A DNA stretch of 64,000 bases, taken from positions 259,771,151 to 259,835,150 of the forward strand of contig CM048750.1 of NCBI GenBank assembly GCA_026315105.1, in the 5' to 3' direction. Shown here in pieces: positions 32,736 through 43,554 of the stretch (its first letter is position 1; each line of letters starts with the position of its first letter). The translations under genes and the position numbers were made by a program. Origin of the DNA: Locusta migratoria (Eukaryota; Arthropoda; Insecta; Orthoptera; Acrididae). The notes beneath the pieces are model-generated. The model was not told where the DNA came from. It made no database searches and was given only the letters and a program-made list of their open reading frames with translations.

Positions 32736-32934
32736 GCCGGCCGCGGTGGCCGAGGAGACTAAGGCGCTCCAGTCACGGTCTGCGCGGCCACTACGGTCGG
32801 GGGTCCGAATCCCCCTTCGGGCATGGATATTTTTGCCGTCCTAGTTCGTAAGTAGTTCATAAGTAGTTTGTAAGTTTATGGACTGATGACCCCGTAGTTA
32901 AGTCCCATAGACTATACAAACATTTGAACATTTG
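32736..32934 (+). repeat. Full-length SINE (family 1a) with 11 bp target duplication
   Basis: Head GCCGGCCGCGGTGGCCGAGG, B-box region CGGGGGTCCGAATCCCCC, tail ending AAACATTTGAACATTTG. AAACAAATCTT flanks it at 32725-32735 and 32935-32945. Confidence 0.94.
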
Positions 32935-32945
32935 AAACAAATCTT

Positions 32946-34604
32946 AACATAACAGTACCTTAATTTTCTGTCATTTTCACTTTTCCCTTTCGTAATTTTT
33001 CTCATAGTGAAGGGTAGCAGCATTGTTTTTGTCACTGTCATCCTCTGGCCAGATACCTTATTTTGGTAGTCGAGAGTAGTAGGCAGTGAGTAGTGATTAG
33101 AGACAGAGAGAAGGTGTGAGTGTATGGAAGTGGACGGACGAAGTCAGGTGCTGGTTAAGAGCTATGCACTGCGGGAGTATTGTTGTAAGCCGTTAGGGTT
33201 GTTAATAATTCTGATTTTGATTTTTGTATTTTTGATAAGGTAACGATAATAATAATAATAATAATCATCATCATCATCATAACTTACAACTTTGTTTTAA
33301 TTCAAGACAGCTTTATGTCCCCCCCTTTTTTTGTTTAATTTTAAAAATTCTCGTTATACCCAAGTTATTTTAGGCTGCAACTTATAAACGGTAGGATAGA
33401 TACAAGTTTGAACTTTATATTTCATCATTAATGTGATGCAAGAAGCTGCTGTCTTCGGACAAGAGGTGAGTCGTAAGCAACTAGTTTATCAGGTAGCCAC
33501 CAATATTTCTTGCCAATCGTAGAAAGTACTCGACATACCAAATTAATTACACCACTTGCTTATTGTTCACTTTTGTTATGTCATTCATATTTAGTTGTAG
33601 AACTCGTAACCAACTTGCTTATCAGGTAGCTACCGGTATTACTTGTCTATTGTATAACGTGCCTTTTCATACAGATATTAATTACACCACTTCCTGACAA
33701 CACAATAATTGGTTTGTTAATAAAATTAGGTCATAATTTCAGAAGGTGTCGGTACACACAATAATTGTTGTTAAGCTCAGATACTTAGTCACTTTTGGCA
33801 TCTAATAAACCAAAGTTTGATCTATACTGTAAATAATTACTGAATTACACAAGTATCGACTTAGATGTTTCCACACTAGAATAGATAGTACAAATTTATC
33901 GAATTAGATGTTCCTACTCTATGACAGATTGTAGGCTAGTTCCTTTCATTGCTATTAGCTACTGTTATAGTTTGTCATTCTACGAATAGATGTCACACTC
34001 AGCCTGTGTAGTAGTAATCTAAACTTTAATCTTTAATTAATTAATAGACACATAATTGTCAACTTGAGTGTTTTGATTGTGCCATACCGTTACGCCATTC
34101 CGCTACTATAAGTCACTGTTCGAGATAATCTATCACTTCACTCATGATCACATTTAATTTTGGTTATCAAATTTGTGTCAAACAATAGTCAGTGCTTAAT
34201 TTAATTAATTAATAATTTGTCTGATTTAACGAACCAGAACTTGAGCTACAACCGGAATTGTCATTCATTACTTAACCAGACTCGTGTACTGGCGCATTAA
34301 CAGGGCCATACCCATTGCTATCAGTCGATTCCAGGCTGATTAATTATAATATTGACTCTTACTTGATGTTTAGACATTCAGATAAGTTTTTACATTCACA
34401 GTGCTGTAGTAATCTAGATAGGTACTGTTGCATCAGTACACAAACGTTGCACACTCACAAACGCTACTTTCAGACTCCGCTCCCAAACATAATATTTTTT
34501 ATTTTATTTGTTTCATATAACATAGAAGTTATATAAGTTTCAGTAGGTTTACTCGGAAACGGTCGAGAAAATTATGTATGTTTACTAGAATCTTTTGTTC
34601 AGAA
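32946..34604. other. No gene; AT-rich DNA with a microsatellite
   Basis: A compound (AAT)n(CAT)n microsatellite sits at about 33247-33280. The rest has loosely similar direct words (TTACACCACTTGCTTATTG near 33550 and TTACACCACTTCCTGAC near 33680) but no gene. Confidence 0.5.
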
Positions 34605-35265
34605 TCACCACACTGCGGCCGAACCCATTTTCCCATATAAATAACTTGTCTCTGCTGTCTTCCACGTACAAATGCGACGACCAAGATAATTACGACGACT
34701 GTGAATCCAACGCCGACGACGCTTAATCTCCATTCTCTTTATCATCACCAAACGACGAGAGATCATATACCTCCGAGGACGCTTCCATATCCGCGTCTCC
34801 GGAGATTCCACATCATCCTTAACAATTACACAAAGTTTTATACGGCAATCTGAGTGAACTACATTCAGACGAGACAAGAAGTCTCCAGCGCCTATACTAA
34901 ACTCATTGGACACGAATATCAGAAGTCCACGATGTACAATACACATGCCTTCTTTATTCTTCACATTGACAGTAAAAGGTCTGCCTTCTATAATACATTT
35001 CAAAATCCTACCAAATTGTCTCCACGTGTTCCATTTGAACACGTAAACGACGTAACATTGTGAACACGGCTATCATAGCCACCAAATCCAAATTCAGAGT
35101 AATAATACATGTAAAATGTCGCTTCTACGAAAATACCTTCTCAATCAGTTTACTCTTACCAATATTCGTGTCACCAAATAAATATAACTGTTTCTTACTA
35201 AGTTGCGTGGACCGAAAGGCTTCATTATACCAATTAATTACACGCTTAGTACAACCAAAGTACAT
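34605..35265 (-). pseudogene. Decayed superfamily-3-helicase-like fragment, possibly virus-derived
   Basis: The minus strand reads a Walker A loop (GDTNIGKSKL, about 35149-35178) at the upstream end. Further down, a RGLLIFVSNE stretch resembles the beta-strand and Asn sensor (motif C) of SF3 helicases encoded by small DNA viruses and some transposons. Stops and frameshifts separate the parts, and the upstream end is lost where a LINE begins near 35266. Origin from an endogenised virus or from a DNA transposon cannot be told apart by eye. It has no intact frame and no expected activity. Confidence 0.5.
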
Positions 35266-35634
35266 CAGATGGATGAAGGGCAACGGGTAGATTGTGCTTT
35301 TCTCGATTTCAGAAACGCATTTGACGTGGTGTCCCACTGCAGATTGCTAACGAAGATACGAGCATGTGTAATAGGTTTACAGATTTGTGACTGGCTGGAA
35401 GACTTCCTAAGTAATACAACGCAGTACGTTGTGCTCGACGATGAGTGTTCGAGACGAGAGTATCGTCAGGCGTGCCCCAGGAGAGTGTGATACGACCGCT
35501 ATTATTTTCTATCTATATAAATGATCTGATGGACATAGTCACTTGTAATTTACGGATGTTTGCTGATGACGCTGTGCTCTATGGGACGGTGTCGTCTTTA
35601 ATAGACTGTAACAGCATACAGGATGACTTTCAAG
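35266..35634 (+). pseudogene. LINE reverse transcriptase, segment 1 (split by transposon)
   Basis: Reads VDCAFLDFRNAFDVVSHCRL, a CDWLEDFLSNTTQYV block, a frameshift, then SGVPQESVIRPLLFSIYINDL, MFADDAVLYGTV and IQDDF. This is the palm of a CR1/Jockey-like LINE. The frame is interrupted at 35635 by a DNA transposon and continues at 38349. Confidence 0.9.
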
Positions 35635-35884
35635 GGAATGGTCAGACTTGTCATGCCAAAACAGGTATTGATTTTTTTTAGCACTGTTAGTTAACATTAA
35701 AGGAAGTCTGTATGCAGAATGTTAGCTGCTGACATGACCTGGAAGTCACCTAAAAAAAATCCCGAAAATGGCTGTTTTTCCTGATTGGCACTTGTGGTGA
35801 CAACTGGCCACCCCTGGAAATGGCCAGTCGCGAGCTGTTGTTATGGTGAGCGTTGTGCGGATGGTCGGGAGGTGCGGCCGTCTT

Positions 35885-36071
35885 CTTTTTTTTTTTTTTT
35901 ATGGGACTTAACTACGGGGTCAGCAGTCCCTAAACTTACAAACTACTTATGAACTACTTACGAACTAGGACAGCACAAATATCCATGCCCGAGGGGGGAT
36001 TCGAACCCCAGACCGTAGTGGCCGTGCTGACCGTGACTGGAGCGCCTCAGTCACCTCGGCCACCTCGGCCG
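35885..36071 (-). repeat. SINE (family 1a) with 11 bp target duplication
   Basis: A minus-strand copy with head GCCGAGGTGGCCGAGGTGAC and B box GGGGTTCGAATCCCC. A T-rich run (35885-35900) marks its 3' tail. GCGGCCGTCTT flanks it at 35874-35884 and 36072-36082. It lies within the pogo-type transposon. Confidence 0.92.
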
Positions 36072-36286
36072 GCGGCCGTCTTATCGCGGCGTTCACTAAA
36101 GAGGAATATCGTTGCACGATTTTGGTGGAAAGGGGAAACGAATATTCGTTTCTGTGACATGCACTTCCTTTTCATTTCTGGTACGTATTTCGAAACATAC
36201 CGTCCTGAAACTGGTTAAAGATCTGAAACATCTACATCTATACTCAGCAAGCCACTTTACGGTGAACATTCAATCTCCCCTCACAG

Positions 36287-37867
36287 GTGATGGCAAACCC
36301 TGTAAATATTTTGCTGCTTGCCATGGAGATATACCACAGACGCCAAATGAAGCAATCAACAGAAAACACGCGTGAAGACTATGTGATGTGCTACATGGTA
36401 GTTAAACTTCTAGACGAGCAAGTAAATAGCGCAGACATGTGGCTAGAAACGACTGAACCACTCGATATTGCAGACTGTGAATCTACAGACGGCGAAGAAG
36501 CGGAAGAAAGTTGCACACATGAAGACTCTTCGAGTGATAGTGCCACTCCGAAAGCAACACCGACTACAATTACAGTATGAGACAAAGAAAAAGCGGTGAA
36601 ATATTGGTTGAACGAAAGTGGTAAGAAACGTCTACGTGTCAGTACTGTTCAAAATAGGTATCGCTTTGTCCGTTCTGAACGTGAATTGTATAGAGTGAAA
36701 AAGGAAGTAGCTGGACGACGTAAGAATCGACTGGAACTTGCGACGGAGATAAATGCGCGACTTTTTGAGCAATTTACCGATGCCAGACGACAGTCACTGA
36801 GTGTCAGCGACTCAACATTGCGTGATTGGGCGTTAGAGACTGCCAACGCGACAGACGCTAAAGAATTTACAGATTCTCAAAGTTGGATTAGTCGCTTCAA
36901 AATATCACATAAAATTGTGGCACGAAAAATAACAAAATTTGTATCGAGAAACAGATCGGAAAATGAAGTGACTCAAATGGAAATGATGGGAGCTTTTCTT
37001 ACGACTGCAAAAAATAAGATCGCAAGTTTTAGTGAATCTTACGTTTACAATGCAGATCAGTCAGGTTTTCAAAAAGAAATCGTGCGAATAGAACACTGTC
37101 ATTCATAGGGGAAAAACGTATTGAGGCAACTGCGCAGTCCACGACTGCACTCACCCATTCATACACTATAATGCCCACAATTAGTCTTGATGGTTCTTTG
37201 CTGCCTAAAGTATATGTGTGTCTTCAAGAACCAACTGGACGTTTTGAAGCACGTGTCAAATAAACAATCTTGTGGTAGACGCATCGAAGTCTGGAAAAAT
37301 GGGAAATGATAGCGTTACACTTTTTATGCGTCATGCTTTTCTTCTGTTCTGCGGGAACAAATCTCTTCTCCTTCTAGATTCGTGGTCAGGCTATAAAAGT
37401 TCTGATTCATTAAAAGCTGTATTTCGAGCTCACCCTGACAAAAAAGTAGAGATACTTCAGATTCCATCCTGCACGACGAACGTAATTCAACCGTTAGACA
37501 GAGAATTTTTCCGCCAGTGGAAGTCATTTTACAGAAAACTAACAGAGAAAATTATTGTGTGCAAATCACTGCAGCTTCCTATCACCGTGACAATATTCTC
37601 AAGATGCAATCAGTCGTATATTATCAGTTTTCCTCCCCACGGTTTCAAAATGTGATTAAATATGCGTGGCACGCCTCGAAATATACTGATATTAGGCCTG
37701 ATTCCTTCCTAACACCGACCGAGTTTTGTCTACGGACGTCTAACAACGTCTGTGATTCGCAGGGCTGTCACATGTCGTCTTCGCTTGTATGTTCTTGGTG
37801 CACAAGAAATCTATGTTTTGAACATTGTATCAATATTTCGCATTTTTGCGATAATTTCAAGAAATAA
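36287..37867 (+). pseudogene. pogo/Tigger-like transposase (CENP-B HTH plus DDE_1)
   Basis: Frames 36287-36580, 36596-37108, 37272-37655 and 37517-37867 follow each other. After an acidic N-terminal part there is a CENP-B-type HTH (STLRDWALE, FTDSQSWISRFKISHKI). The catalytic core follows: SYVYNADQSGF (first Asp), LLLLDSWSGYK (second Asp) and IPSCTTNVIQPLDREF (third Asp). The C-terminus has a Cys/His cluster (CSWC..CFEHC..HFC). A stop at 36578-36580 and at least two frameshifts kill it. The intact enzyme would cut and paste the element; its long inverted ends are unusual for pogo. Confidence 0.88.
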
Positions 37868-37869
37868 AA

Positions 37870-37911
37870 TGTTGTTTGTAGATCTATCGAACCAAACTGA
37901 GTGGTCATCAA
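37870..37911 (-). repeat. 42 bp SINE tail with 13 bp target duplication
   Basis: Only the tail of SINE family 1 (minus: GATGACCACTCAG, CGATAGATCTACAAACA) lies between two exact copies of TCAAGAAATAAAA (37857-37869 and 37912-37924). It landed at the transposase stop codon and is the shortest SINE insertion here. Confidence 0.9.
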
Positions 37912-38348
37912 TCAAGAAATAAAAGTTTGACGTATTCTAAACCATATATGTATTTGTGTATTTCGTAGCTATTTGGAAAGAATGTTGTAGGTAACATATC
38001 AGCTACATTTGTCAACGAATTTATTATTATCGTATTTATTAATTATCGTACGATCGCTTTCACTGGGCGAATCAGCTCTCTCACTGCTGTGGCAGGAGAG
38101 CGGCGCGTAGCTAACGCCACCTTGTCCCTAGATGGCGTTGGTATAACGTAGCGAGAGGGGTCAGGTTTGTACTACAGGCATTTATAAGCGCGAAAACCAT
38201 GCGACAATAATGTCATACTTCATAAAAGTTTTTACAGACTTCCAGGTCATGTCAGCAGCTAACAGGCTACATTCAGACTTCCTTCAATGTTAACGCACAG
38301 TGCTAAAAATAGCAACACAGGTTTCGATATGACAAATCTGACCATTCC

Positions 38349-38467
38349 ATTGTTATACAAAATTTCTAGTTGGTGCTAAGAATGGCAGCTAGCTCTCAAT
38401 GTAGAAAAATGTAAGGTTATGAGCATGAGTCGGGAAAACAATCCCATAATGATCGAATACTGCATTA
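38349..38467 (+). pseudogene. LINE reverse transcriptase, segment 2
   Basis: Continues the RT frame after the transposon. With small frame changes it reads a WC-EWQLALNVEKCKVMSM region and NNPIMIEYCI. It is then cut again by the SINE at 38468. Confidence 0.85.
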
Positions 38468-38878
38468 CCCGCTCGGTTAGCCGTGTGGTCTAACGCACCG
38501 CTTTCCGAGACGAGGAGGCGTACCGGCCCCGGTTCGAATCCGCTCAGCGGGTTAACGAAGGGGGGTCGAAGTCCCGGCCAGCCTGCATATGGTTTTTAGG
38601 CGGTTGTCCACATCTCCCCAGCTGAATACCGGGCTGGTCCTTAAGTCCCGCCTCAGTTACACGATTCGGAAACATTTCATAACACTTTCACACATATAAC
38701 AAACACTGTACACAGACATTTGGGATACACATTTCCTCCCAGGGGGGGGGGGGGGGCAGGGGGTGGCGGCAGGAAAGGCATTCGGCCACCCCGTCAATGC
38801 TAAAATGCCAAATCTGCACTAACAAAGCCGTACCAGCTTGTGCGGGAAAAGGGCTGAAGAGAAAGAAAGCAAGAATGT
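38468..38878 (+). repeat. Long tRNA-derived SINE (family 3) with 15 bp target duplication
   Basis: The tRNA-like head has a perfect 7 bp acceptor stem (ACCCGCT with AGCGGGT). It contains GTTAGCCGTGTGGTCTAACG (A box) and CGGTTCGAATCC (B box). A 300 bp unrelated body follows, with a G13 run and a GAAGAGAAAGAAAG tail. TCGAATACTGCATTA flanks it at 38453-38467 and 38879-38893. It is about 411 bp and distinct from the other families. Confidence 0.93.
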
Positions 38879-39665
38879 TCGAATACTGCATTAGTTGTAA
38901 GCTACTTGATGCAGCAGTCTCGTTTAAATACCTAGGCGAAACATTGCAGAGAGATATGAAATGGAACAAACATGTAAGGACAGTTGTGAGTAAGGCGGAC
39001 AGCCGACTTCGGTTTATTGGGAGAATTTTGGGAAGATGTACTTCATCTGTAAAGGAGGCCGCGAATAAAACGCTTGTAAGACCACGTCTTGAGTACTGCA
39101 GCAGATCAGTTTAAAGGAAGACATGAGAAGCAGTTCGGAGGCGAGCAGCTAGGTTCCTTACTGGTGGGGTCGACCAATGTGCGAGTGTCACGGAAATGGT
39201 CTGGGGATTCAAATGGAAATCGCTGGAGGAAAGACGACGTTCTTTTCGATTAATTCTATTGAGGAAATTTAGAGGGCCGGAATTTAAAGCTGAGTGTAGA
39301 ACGATCTTCCTACCGCCTACTTACATTTCGCGTAAAGATCAGAAAGACAAGATAAGAGAAATTAGGGCTCGTACAGAGGCATATAGCCATTCTTCTTTAC
39401 CTTGTTCTATTTGGGAGTGCAATAGGAAAGGAAATGCCTAGTAGTGGTACAGAACGATCTTCCTACCGCCTACTTACATTTCGCGTAAAGATCAGAAAGA
39501 CAAGATAAGAGAAATTAGGGCTCGTACAGAGGCATATAGCCATTCTTCTTTACCTTGTTCTGTTTGGGAGTGCAATAGGAAAGAAAATGCCTAATAGTGG
39601 TACAGTGTACCATCCGCCACGCACCTTATGGTGGACTGTGCAGTGTACATGTAGATGTAGATGTA
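38879..39665 (+). pseudogene. LINE 3' end, segment 3
   Basis: Resumes the RT after the SINE: AAVSFKYLGETLQRD, KADSRLRFIGRILGR and KTLVRPRLEYC. A 3' region follows (RTIFLPPTYISRKDQ, EIRARTEAYSH), shared with the 43 kb and 48.6 kb copies. It ends in the GTAGATGTAGATG tail at about 39650-39664. A 153 bp stretch is duplicated in tandem at 39301-39606. Confidence 0.9.
39301..39606. repeat. 153 bp tandem duplication in the LINE 3' region
   Basis: ACGATCTTCCTACCGCCTAC at 39301 recurs at 39454, and the copies differ at only about three bases (CTATTTG/CTGTTTG, AAAGGAAAT/AAAGAAAAT, CTAGTAG/CTAATAG). Other copies of this LINE family have one unit. Confidence 0.93.
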
Positions 39666-40342
39666 AAGCATGAACAGCAACACGTTTTGCCTGAAAACAA
39701 TCGAAATACTTCTCAATAAATTGTATTCTACTCCAATCGTTCACTCAAAATAAATCCGTATCATCTAATATACGTGTACGCTCGGCCCATCTACGTAACG
39801 GTACGCTAAACGATAAACTATACTCATTACAATTGGGGTCTAGTATCAGAACATGCATCACACTTAGTAATGTAATTAAACCCGTGTTCCCAACTTAACA
39901 TGGTTAACATGGTTAACACCCCGTTAATAGATCCATACATAAATTCCAACCCGATTCTTACATCTTCCACTAATTTAGAATCCTCGGTCTTCAGATACAG
40001 TGAACATGTGTTGAATTACCTTGAGCAAACGGCTCTACCGTATAACAATACTCTACAACACTCCACACAGATATTAATATTAATAAAATGCTGATTTCCG
40101 CCAACAGAGAAATTATCAACTGTAATGAGAAAGCTACAACCGGCTATTTTATACCGTGCATGCCACTTTTACACTTTCCATGTGGCTATCTTCGATTCTG
40201 GAGGCTGTCCCACGGCATTTCCTAGTCGATCCGTGTCCACCATATGCGTTTCTAGCAGTATCGAACGCTGTGGACGGTCCTTTAGTTGTTGGAGAGCGCT
40301 ACGGACTTACGACGTTTTCCTATGCCCCTCCTACGCCCCTAC
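39666..40342. other. No gene recognised
   Basis: AT-rich flank, then GC-richer DNA at 40140-40340 with overlapping ORFs of no recognised family, up to the abrupt LINE start at about 40343. Confidence 0.45.
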
Positions 40343-41033
40343 ACCGTACCTCACAAACGGCTCTTAATCAGATTGCGTGCTTATGGTATATCGCCCCAAA
40401 TTTGCGACTGGATAGGGGATTTCCTGTCAGAGAGGACACAGTTCGTAGTAACCGATGGTAAGGCATCGACTGAAACAGAGGTGATATCGGGCGTTCCACA
40501 GAGTAGTGTTATTGGTCCTCTGCTGTTCCTTATTTACATAAACGATTTACGGGAAAATCTAAGTAGCTCTCTTAGGTTGTTTGCAGATGACGCCATCATT
40601 TACCGTATAGTAAAATCATTAGAAGATCAAAACCAACTGCAGAACGATCTGAATAAGATATCACTATGGTGTAAAAATTGGTAATTGACTTTAAATAATG
40701 AGAAGTGTGAAGTCGTCCACATGAGTACGAAAAGAAATCCGTTAAACTTTGTTTACAAGATAAATCAATCAAAAGTGAAGGCCCTAAACTCTACAAAATA
40801 CCTAGGAATTACTATTACCTCAGGCTTAAATTGGAAAGAACACGTAGATAATGTCGTGGGAAAGGCAAACCAGAGACTGCGTTTTATTGGTAGAACCCTT
40901 AAAACATGCAACATAACTACAAAAGAAACTGCATGCATTACGCTTGTCCATCCATTTTTGGAGTATTGCTACCCAGTGTGGGATCATTATCAGGTAGGTT
41001 TTACGGAGGACATCGAAAGAGTCCAAAAAAATA
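40343..41033 (+). pseudogene. CR1/Jockey-like LINE fragment, truncated at both ends
   Basis: Begins inside the RT (TVPHKRLLIRLRAYG-like) and continues with ISPQICDWIGDFLS, SGVPQSSVIGPLLFLIYIND, LFADDAIIYRIV and a stop after SLWCKNW. It then continues with LNNEKCEVVHMSTKRNPLNF, STKYLGITITSG and KANQRLRFIGRTL. It ends at GAGTCCAAAAAA at 41033, where an oppositely oriented LINE starts. Confidence 0.92.
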
Positions 41034-41880
41034 TTACAAATATGGCTTAGTACAGGGCTAACATATGTAGAACAGTATAGAATTCTGCTAGATACCCCAT
41101 CATATCCACAAGAGTCCTTAGTCTTTAGTGATTTAATTATTGACTCAATCTCACGTATGGAAGTATCATGAAGGACCATTTCAGGTAACAGCTTCTGAAA
41201 GGCATTTTCTAAAAACGTTATGTGATTACCTGTAGAAACTAGAGTTTTGTTTAGTTCCCCTACTATATTCACAAAGTGATTATTGAATATTGCACATATA
41301 TCTAACTTGTCAGTAACAGAAACAGTCCTACTATGCACTGACGTTATATCTTCTACCTGCTGCTGCTGACCAGACACTTCCTTCACGACTGAGCAGATAG
41401 TTTTAATTTTATCCCGAGAGTTTGCTATTCTTTTTGCATACCACATACTTTTTGCATTCTTAATGACATTTTTCAGAACCTTACAGTACTGTTTGTAATG
41501 AGCTACTGCATCTTCATTCTGACTGCTTCTAACATTTTGATACAACTCTCGCTTAGTTCTACATGATACTCTTATCCCATTTGTCAGCCACCCTGGCTGT
41601 CTGTTACTGGAAGTACCCTGTTTTGAGCGTTCTAGCGGAAAGCAACTTTCAAACAGCATAAGAAATGTGTTCAGAAAAGCATTATATTTATCATCTGCAT
41701 TATCAGCACTATAAACATCCTGCCATTCTTGTTCCTTAATTACGCTTAAAAAGGTCTCAATTGCAACTGGATTAACTTTTCTGAATAGTTGATATTTATG
41801 TTTAACATTTGTTTGAGAACAACTACTCTTTAGAATTAAAAAGCTGCGGAATTTATAGCTGCGAACCATCATCAATGTCT
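41034..41880 (-). pseudogene. Second LINE family: linker and RT start, inverted
   Basis: A long open minus frame (within 40826-41875; the part below 41034 is antisense to the neighbouring LINE). It reads the region between endonuclease and RT: RKVNPVAIETFLSVIKEQEW, GWLTNGIRVSCRTKRELYQ, HYKQYCKVLKNVIKNAK, IFNNHFVNIVGEL, then CGYDGVSSRIL and HICNIF at the start of the RT. It differs from the 49.6 kb copy at the matching position, so it is another Jockey/CR1-type family. It stops abruptly against the plus-strand LINE. Confidence 0.85.
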
Positions 41881-41934
41881 GTTACTTAAAAACAGACTAT
41901 CATGGTAAAATATGACAACCAAAACAGGCTGATG

Positions 41935-43110
41935 ATGTATTGGCCCAAGGTCAACATGGATTTAGAAAATATCGTTCATGCGAAACACAACTAGCTCTTC
42001 ACTCAAATGAAGTGATGGGTGCTATCGACAAGGGTTCTCAAATTGATTCCGTATTTCTTGATTTCCAGAAGACTTTTGACACCGTACCTCACAAACGTCT
42101 TTTAATCAAATTGCGTGGTTATAGTATATCGCCCCAAATTTGCGATTGGATAGGGGATTTCCTGTTAGAGACGACACAGTTCGTAGTAATCGATGGTAAC
42201 GCATCGACTAAAACAGAGGTGATATCGGGCGTTCCACAGGGTAGTGTTATTGGTCCTCTGCTGTTCCTTATTTACATGAACGATTTACGGGAAAATCTAA
42301 GTAGCTCTCTTAGGTTGTTTGCAGATGACGCCATCATCTACCGTATAGTAAAATCATCTGAAGATCAAAACCAACTGCAGAACGATCTGAATAAGATATC
42401 ATTATGCTGTAAAAATTGGCAATTGACTTTAAATAATGAGAAGTGTGAAGTCGACCACATGAGTACGAAAAGAAATCCGTTAAACTTTGTTTACAAGATA
42501 AATCAATCAAAACTGAATGCCGTAAACTCCACAAAATACCTAGGAATTACTATTACTTCAGGCTTAAATTGGAAAGGCGAACCAGAGACTGCGTTTTATT
42601 GGCAAAACCCTTAAAACATGCAACAGAACTACAAAAGAAACTGCATACACTACGGTTGTCCATCCATTTTTGGAGTATTGCTACCCAGTGTGGGATCCTT
42701 ATCAGGTAGGTTTTACGGAGGACATCGAAAGAGTCCAAAAAAGGGCAGCTCGTTTTGTATTGTCACGATACAGGGGAGACAGCTTTACGGAAATGATACA
42801 GGATCCGGGATGGGAATCATTACAACGACGGCGCTTATCGCTGCGGCGTGGGCTACTTACGAAACTCCAATCACCAACATTCTCCTCGGAATGCGAAAAT
42901 ATATTGTTGACTCCCACTTACATAGGTAGAAATGATCATCAGAATAAAATACGATAAATCAGAGGTAGAACGAAGAGATTCAGCTGTTTTTTCTTCCCGC
43001 GCGCTATTCGAGAATGGAATGGGAGATAAAATAGTATAACGTAGGTTCGATAAACCTTCTGCCAGGCACTTAATTCTGATTTGCAGAGTATCCCATGTAG
43101 ATGTAGATGT
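41935..43110 (+). pseudogene. CR1/Jockey-like LINE, 3' half
   Basis: Starts at LAQGQHGFRKYRSCETQLAL and runs through SVFLDFQKTFDTVPHKRLL, SGVPQGSVIGPLLFLIYMND, LFADDAIIYRIV and STKYLGITITSG. A roughly 30 bp deletion/frameshift at about 42575 (GLNWKG) follows. The rest continues in other frames (PVWDPYQVGFTEDIERVQK, ECENILLTPTYIGR). It ends in the ATGTAGATGTAGATGTAG tail at about 43098-43112. It is nearly identical in sequence to 40343-41033. Confidence 0.93.
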
Positions 43111-43213
43111 AGCTGCAGAGTATGGTGTGCGCCTGCGAGGCACGCTTCCTGCCGTGTCAGCCTGCTGTACGTGTTGCGTGGCACGTCGGCGCGCGATGCG
43201 AGATTGTAAACGA

Positions 43214-43335
43214 AAATGTTTTTAAATCTATGGGACCAAAATAGAGCCACACAAATTGCTTAAACGTACCGAAAGACGACACACACACACCCATCGCCGA
43301 GTGAGGACTCGAACCTCCCGTGGGATCGGCCACCC
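43214..43335 (-). repeat. SINE (family 1b), truncated and diverged
   Basis: On minus: GGGAGGTTCGAGTCCTCAC (B box), a GGGTGTGTGTGTG stretch and the tail words TTTGGTCCCATAGATTTAAA. No target duplication found. Confidence 0.75.
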
Positions 43336-43554
43336 ACATGGTGCTTAGAAACGCGAAGCGTGCGGAATTTCCCGCGTATAATGCGTTTGAAATTACTTGC
43401 CGAAGGTGGCGAATATGAAGCTCAACCGCGCATGCGCATTCCAACACTGCCACCTATAACAAGCGGCCGCGCTACGACTCGTGTAGGTGCTGTCTCCGCG
43501 GCTTAAAACGTTTCTCATGCGATAAACATACTTTGAATGTGAAACATCCTAGCA
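43336..43554. other. No gene recognised
   Basis: Short GC-rich interval between SINEs, without identifiable features. Confidence 0.4.

Larger units (their letters stand above)
35635..38348 (+). mobile_element. pogo-type DNA transposon with about 110 bp inverted ends
   Basis: The left end GGAATGGTCAGACTTGTCAT and the right end, read in reverse, GGAATGGTCAGATTTGTCAT begin inverted repeats of about 110 bp. Both contain TAGCACTGT, GTTAACATT, AAGGAAGTCTG and GTTAGCTGCTGACATGACC. The element splits a LINE RT frame cleanly, which confirms the borders. It carries a degraded transposase (36287-37867) and two later SINE insertions. I could not define the target duplication. Confidence 0.9.

Noticed and set aside
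38465..38551. Functional tRNA gene with a perfect acceptor stem
   Set aside because: It is followed by a 300 bp body and bracketed by a 15 bp target duplication, so it is a SINE head.
41034..43110. Twin-primed single LINE (inverted 5' part plus 3' part)
   Set aside because: The minus segment belongs to a different LINE family from the plus segment: its linker region does not match the 49.6 kb copy of the plus family.
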